DNA of 64,000 nucleotides, from positions 3,490,501-3,554,500 of the forward strand of contig NC_064551.1 of NCBI RefSeq assembly GCF_023856365.1, read 5' to 3'. A model generated the notes under the pieces. That model saw only the letters and a program-made list of their open reading frames with translations. It was not told the DNA's origin and searched no databases. A program made the position numbers and the translations under genes. The first letter of the stretch is position 1; each line of letters opens with the position of its first letter. Of this stretch, positions 59,002 to 64,000 are shown in pieces. Source of the DNA: Brienomyrus brachyistius (lineage: Eukaryota > Chordata > Actinopteri > Osteoglossiformes > Mormyridae).

Positions 59002-62000
59002 TTGATAATTTCAGTTGCACAACATAGGTATGCAGATATCAAGTGAAGGATTGGTTTAGAGGTCACTGTAAAATCTGGGCTCATGCTCATTACTCACCAT
59101 CCAAGGGCACTTGAGCTAAAAGCCATTGAAGTCTGAAGTGCCGAGCCAGTGACGCGACTTGGAGGGTCATCTTCCCCCCCCACAGTGTTCTCTAACGTTC
59201 TTTCATGTGAAGCATCACTGAGAGTTTGAAATACTCTCCGGTGTCACCAGCTATACAATGTGCTCATCTGACCTTTATCGACTATTCAGAAGAACGTGTG
59301 AGTTCAGGCAAAACGATTAGCAATAAATGTTGACTTTTTTTTTTTTTACAAAGCAGAAAAATAAAAACTTAATCAAGCGACAAAGCAGTTTTATTACTAT
59401 GGGGACCACGATTAAAGGCCAGCAGACCTTATCTCTCTGGCCAGCTTTTCTTGTGGTCATTAAATTCTGATCGTTTCCCCCAGACCACTGTAACATGACC
59501 TGAAGGAAGCTCTTTTTAGGCCAGCAGTACAGCTTTGGTCATGTCAGCTTATCATCCATTCGGCTTTTTCAATTATCTGTTTCAATTATCTTTAAAGACA
59601 CATGCTGGAAAAGCAGACGCCGGTTCACAGGAATCGCAGAGCACACCAAATGAAATGATTTATCCATCTTGAGGCATAACAGCTCTATTTTGTGGTTTTT
59701 ACGCCGCGATGCATTCTCGGGGAAGAAAAACCACAGAACAATGTGTGATCCGTTCATTTTACGTCTTAATTATTTGTTTTTATTCCATCTGTCTCGATGC
59801 CTGTAATTATCTCCTTAACATGCATTTTTTTTTTTCTGCAAATCACTGACACTGCACTCCGTTTGCAGGGAAAGCGCCGGGTTGCGACCGCCTTGTGGGT
59901 CTGCGGCAATGTTGTTGTGCATATTTTGCCATGGAATCTGTCAATATTTAATAGGAGTCTTGTTTATTATGTATAAGGCAGCACGGCACAGGCATGAAGC
60001 TCTGGCGCCGCACGTTAAAAGTGGGTTCCCTCTGTGGAGAAGTGGCCGCCTCTGATCTGTGGCCTCGGTGGAGGCGGGGGCCCGCAATGCCGATTAAGAC
60101 TGTCACAAATAAGCACAGCGGCCGTCAAAATAAACGTCAGGTAGCAGGAAGTCCCTGGGCTGAACCCCCCCGACCCCCCCCCCGCCTCTTCAGCCACCAT
60201 CAAAGCATGCCACAAAACGCTTGTTGAAGTTAGAAGATTACATCTCGGGAGGGAAGAGGTGCCTAATTACACTACCCAACACAAACCATTACACACACTT
60301 AGCACGGCCCATGTGAAACCAGTCAGGCGTGACCCAAGCTGCACTCTATATGGAGTGTATAATACTGGCCGCGCAGCGCAAGGCGCAGCTGAGATGGTCG
60401 TAGATGATCTCCTCTGGCTGCCGGAGCATTCAGGGGAACGTCGACCTGGGTGATCTGTGGTTCGGTTCGGGACCCAAGACTCATTAACTGCATCAGAGAC
60501 GGGGGTCAAAAACGAACGAAAAACATTATGTAAGTAGAAAAAAAAGGTCACGTTTTAAATTGGGCCCATAAACACCAGTTGAACTGTGCAGTGAAGACCA
60601 GTATTTAATTTTAAATGGGGGCACATGACCTGACTGCAGGGCAGTGAGAAAGAAGAACGCAAACACTGCCTTCATCTCTGAGGGCCAGTGGGAGGGGTCA
60701 GCCTTCTCGATAGTGGGACAACACACTGTACAAGATTATTTTGAATATACCTTGGGGCGGATTAAAAGCGACACCAGAGCTAGAGTCACATGACTGGCCA
60801 AACAAAGGCTTTATGGCGGAGATCAAGCCTGATAAAATGGGCATTCTGGTGAAATTACTACAGCAGCGTGCTTCTGGGAACGTGGTCTGAGCATCCTACC
60901 TTCATTTTTGTGGAAATACCAAAAGCAATGCCCCCCCCCACGCGTTGTTTTGAAACAAAATATGGTTTGCTTCCTTTGACCTACTTTACAGTGTTAAATG
61001 AAAAATTCAGCCCGAGTATCCCAGTGAAAGGAGCATGCTATAATTAGCTGTCTCGTTAAATGGGCATATGGAGGATGGTAAACAAACTAAAGCCCTTGCA
61101 CTTCACGGAATAGGAATGTCCAAGGCAGGTACGCAGCGCCAGGGCAGACTGTACCTTCAGGGTGAGGTCCATCAATTTAATAAGCTGTGCACCAGGAATA
61201 ATGTATCTGACAGTGTCAGTTAGGGTAAAATGTGAAACCTTCAAAGAGCCACTGCTCCGTAAGAAGTAAACAAGCAGCCCGATGCCTTCCTGCTTTCTTG
61301 GCACGCCTTGATATTTTTACATTGCAGTTTTTTTCATATCATAACATTTTCTTCGCTGAACGAGTGTGTATGAATAATGGTACCCCTCTGGTCTGCATTC
61401 CATCCCTGGCGTGCCTCTCTGAATTTTATTATTATAATTTTTTTTTTTTTTTAGAGGGGGGCTGTGGGGAATGACAAAGGGTAAACGGTGCGGGATGTTT
61501 TAGCGAATTCACAGGTCGCAGGGAAACGCTCTGCCGCGGCTGTAAGTACGAAGGCGCCGCTCCAAGATTTCACGACATGCTGTGGTCTGACATGAATATG
61601 CAGTGCAAGAATGTAATACTGAATGAAAAACAACAGCAAACAGAGTTATGGGTTTTGATCTCATTTTATGGTTCCTGTTGACACGAGGATGCGCTCTCTG
61701 TTTCACTCAGTTTGGCAGCGTCCTGGCAATATATTCTGCTAGCAGTTTTATGTAAGCGATGAACTTCTCTGCAGCATGCTCGTGTCAGCCGATGCTATCT
61801 TTATGAGGAATATCATTTCGATCGACGAATATCGTGCTGCTAGCCAAAGAGAACAACAGTATTGGAAGCATATGATAATAACCATGGAATCATCAGTTAA
61901 CGAAAAACATCCTGTGTGTCTTTTCCACCTTCTGGTTCTGGCTTTCTAGCACCAAGTTCTTATTTTTTATTATTTTTGTGGTCTAATAATGTTGTTGTGA

Positions 62001-62440
62001 CAACCTACACTAAGCATTTCCCAGCAAGAACTTTCTATAGGGTGCTGCATGAAAAATACATCGAATGGCATTAAGTTTCCAAGCTGCAAAGTAAACAGCA
62101 ATCACTCTGTGATGTTCACACGGTGCTGCCCAATTCGGGCAGCCTGCTCTTCAAACCGCGCTGCCAAATGGGCCCTGAAAATCTTCGAGCCCTTTGCTGT
62201 CTACATTCCACCCCAACCACTGGAGACGTCTCTGGGTTAAACGCACTGAAGACGGGTCAAGGCTAAACTGCTGAAATCGCAATGAAAATGCTTGTTTCAG
62301 GTTCCTAATTCGGGCTATTCTCGAAGTCAAGGCATTGCGGTTGACGGCAGGACATGCTGTGCTCTAGTGACCATTCCCGTGAGTCCATCCATGCTTTCGG
62401 GGAACCACTCCAACACAAAGACGGTGCAGTACATCCAGAG
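59002..62440. other. Unique noncoding DNA
   Basis: No exon or repeat recognised. It includes 13-T, 11-T and 15-T runs (59335, 59825, 61438) and 10 consecutive Cs at about 60174-60183. Confidence 0.5.
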
Positions 62441-62475
62441 AGGAGCCTGGGGGGCAGGAGGGGGGGGGGGGGGGG
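62441..62475 (+). repeat. G-rich segment with a 16-G run
   Basis: Six Gs, a short spacer, then 16 consecutive Gs (62460-62475). Quadruplex-prone. Confidence 0.85.
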
Positions 62476-63031
62476 TAATGGGAAGCTAGTAGCCCGAAGG
62501 AAACATCTCTATGGGTTGTTGGCCGAAGCAGGTTTTGATTGTATTTTAAGCGTGCAGAGTGGTAGCTGCTTTGGACCACATCCCAGTAAGAGATGCAGTG
62601 GTTGCAGTGGCTGGAAGGACATTTTCCTCAGACGCTGTAATGAAAGTTTTGCCTTATTTGTTGCACGATTACATGCATGACCAAAAATTGGTTCTTGGAG
62701 TTCCCAGGCATGAGTCCATCGTACCTGTGCTGAGACTTCACATCAGTCTTCTTGCTTGCGCGGTGATTGCGGGGAAAGCTTTCCGTGGCTCATGGCAAAT
62801 TCCCAGCCTGTGAAATGACCAGCTGAAGCCAGGGGTAAAATGGAGTTCACTGTTTTATTGCCGCCCCGCACTAGTTTGAACATCTCTGCTCAGAGTTTGG
62901 CAGTGTCTGTCCCGAGCTCTTCCAGCCTGGCTTCCCCTTTGTAGACGTGGCTGGTTTAAAGCATGATACAGTCATATTCAAAATCTGCGTCTTCAGTGTC
63001 CTGCTGCTGACACTAAGGTGCACACTGCCTG
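62476..63031. other. Unique noncoding DNA
   Basis: Nothing recognised beyond short chance frames. Confidence 0.5.
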
Positions 63032-63195
63032 CAGAGGTGGAGATCTCAGGTCCAGGAAGTACAAATCCAGACCAGGATTTTGATTCAACCAACCAGCTGA
63101 GCATAAAGAGTCACAGTCACAGAGAACTCAACTTGTTGGTTGAAACAAAATCTTGGTCTGGATTTGTACTCTCTGGATCTGAAATCTCCACCTCT
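63032..63195. mobile_element. Foldback/MITE-like inverted repeat (arms about 63 bp, loop about 36 bp)
   Basis: The left arm (63032-63095) includes AGTACAAATCCAGACCAGGA. The right arm (63132-63195) is its reverse complement with about five mismatches. The two arms give almost the same peptide on opposite strands (SKSWSGFVLPGPEISTS on minus, TKSWSGFVLSGSEISTS on plus). That is a consequence of the palindrome and not a conserved protein. Terminal duplications are not clear. Confidence 0.85.
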
Positions 63196-64000
63196 GGCTG
63201 CCTGTAGCGAAGATCAACCAGCCAAGTGGAATCCTGACTGACAGATTTGACTCTTGAAACATTTTTTGTCTCCTGCCATTGAAAAGGATTTTCAACCCGT
63301 GACAGCTAAATTGATAATGTGCGACAGGCCTGTTAGTGTTTTACACGGGAAAAACTAGCATGTTAAAAGCGAAATGAATCTTAAAGGAAAGACACAGATC
63401 AATATGGTGATTAAAGTAGACAATTTATCACAGGGAACACTGATTGGCCTCTTGGAGAGAAGTGGTGTTAGTGTAGCGGTAGCCATGGGTTCAAACAGAA
63501 TGCACCAATGCTAAAGTTACAGAGAATGTTGACATTAAACCAGGAGTCAGACCCTGCTGTCCCATCACAGACATACGGCCATGTCGATATGCTCCCTCCT
63601 ATGTGTGGGGGCAGTGCACCTTCCCGACAGTCTGTCACAATGAAGGCCTTTGTGATGGGGGCGGCAGCCTGCTGCCTGTGGTAGGCTTGTTATCTCGAAG
63701 GTGCTCGCTCACAAGTGACCGAAGTTGAGGCGCAGAACGCGGAGAGGGAGCGCCTCGGCTCCTACAACCGACCGCTGCAGCATTAAGGGTATTTAGTTCT
63801 TCACGTGGGTGGTTATTACGTATAATAAAATATTAATACCCTTATGGAGGTCTACACTGTGATGCACAGACTCACATGCTGCACAAAAGATTAATAATAA
63901 TGTATAAGCAAACGTGAATTTGTTGTTGATCTTCCTCGTGAATCTGTCAGCCTCAGCTCTCTCGGCCATCCACTGAGGAACACCTGTTTCTGTGACAGGA
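63196..64000. other. Unique noncoding DNA to window end
   Basis: No exon or repeat recognised. Confidence 0.5.

Noticed and set aside
58987..59090. N-terminal extension of the LINE reading frame to 59090
   Set aside because: It lies beyond the right target duplication, so it is host flank that happens to be open.
62871..63207. Similar peptides on both strands suggesting a conserved protein
   Set aside because: Fully explained by the inverted repeat at 63032-63195.
1..64000. Endogenous retrovirus or virus-like sequence
   Set aside because: No LTR pair, primer-binding site, or gag/pol/env-like motif was seen. The only reverse-transcriptase-related sequence is RTE LINE.

Overview
This 64 kb window is vertebrate nuclear DNA, almost certainly from a ray-finned (teleost-type) fish. 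The sign is its repeats: tRNA-derived SINEs with fish-type bodies, an RTE/Rex3-like LINE with an (ATGG)n tail, several internally deleted Tc1-like DNA transposons, hAT-type MITEs, and many long microsatellites and homopolymers. Species, chromosome and gene neighbourhood cannot be fixed from the sequence alone. I see no prokaryotic operon, CRISPR array, rRNA gene, functional tRNA gene, provirus or virus-like sequence.

There is no confident host protein-coding gene. Nearly all open frames are short, lack family motifs, and fit chance or low-complexity DNA. The only clearly protein-derived stretches are transposon relics: an RTE reverse-transcriptase C-terminus near 58.4-59.0 kb (minus), a Tc1 N-terminal helix-turn-helix at 34.2 kb (plus), a second Tc1 relic at 50.9-51.2 kb (plus) and a Tc1 catalytic-core fragment at 52.9-53.2 kb (minus). 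Two short stretches look exon-like and are given as low-confidence candidates: 24250-24343 (plus, signal-peptide-like) and 32161-32428 (minus, charged and helical).

Layout: 0-16 kb is mostly unique DNA with a SINE at 1.0 kb, G-tracts at 2.4-2.6 and 8.3 kb, and a SINE-tail fragment at 7.7 kb. From 16 to 30 kb lie three related hAT-type MITEs (16.7, 20.0, 27.0 kb), a GC-rich block at 20.8-21.3 kb, a SINE at 28.2 kb and a complete second-family SINE at 29.6-30.0 kb flanked by an 11-bp target duplication. From 30 to 45 kb lie a SINE, the 34.1 kb Tc1 derivative, a near-perfect palindrome at 41.0 kb, a SINE tail at 42.8 kb and a 0.5 kb purine-rich minisatellite at 43.5-44.0 kb. From 45 to 64 kb lie an (ATT)n tract grown on a SINE tail, two Tc1 relics, an AT/GT compound microsatellite, a 23-unit 46-bp minisatellite at 56.94-58.01 kb, the truncated LINE with a 15-bp target duplication, and a foldback element at 63.0-63.2 kb.

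Three things deserve most attention. First, the 46-bp array appears to have arisen inside a SINE tail and has split into monomer, 138-bp trimer and 92-bp dimer blocks without a net indel. Second, the SINE and the LINE share a 3' end, which suggests the LINE is the SINE's mobilising partner. Third, long homopolymers are strongly strand-asymmetric (T and G runs on plus), which would fit the window being intronic to a plus-strand transcript.
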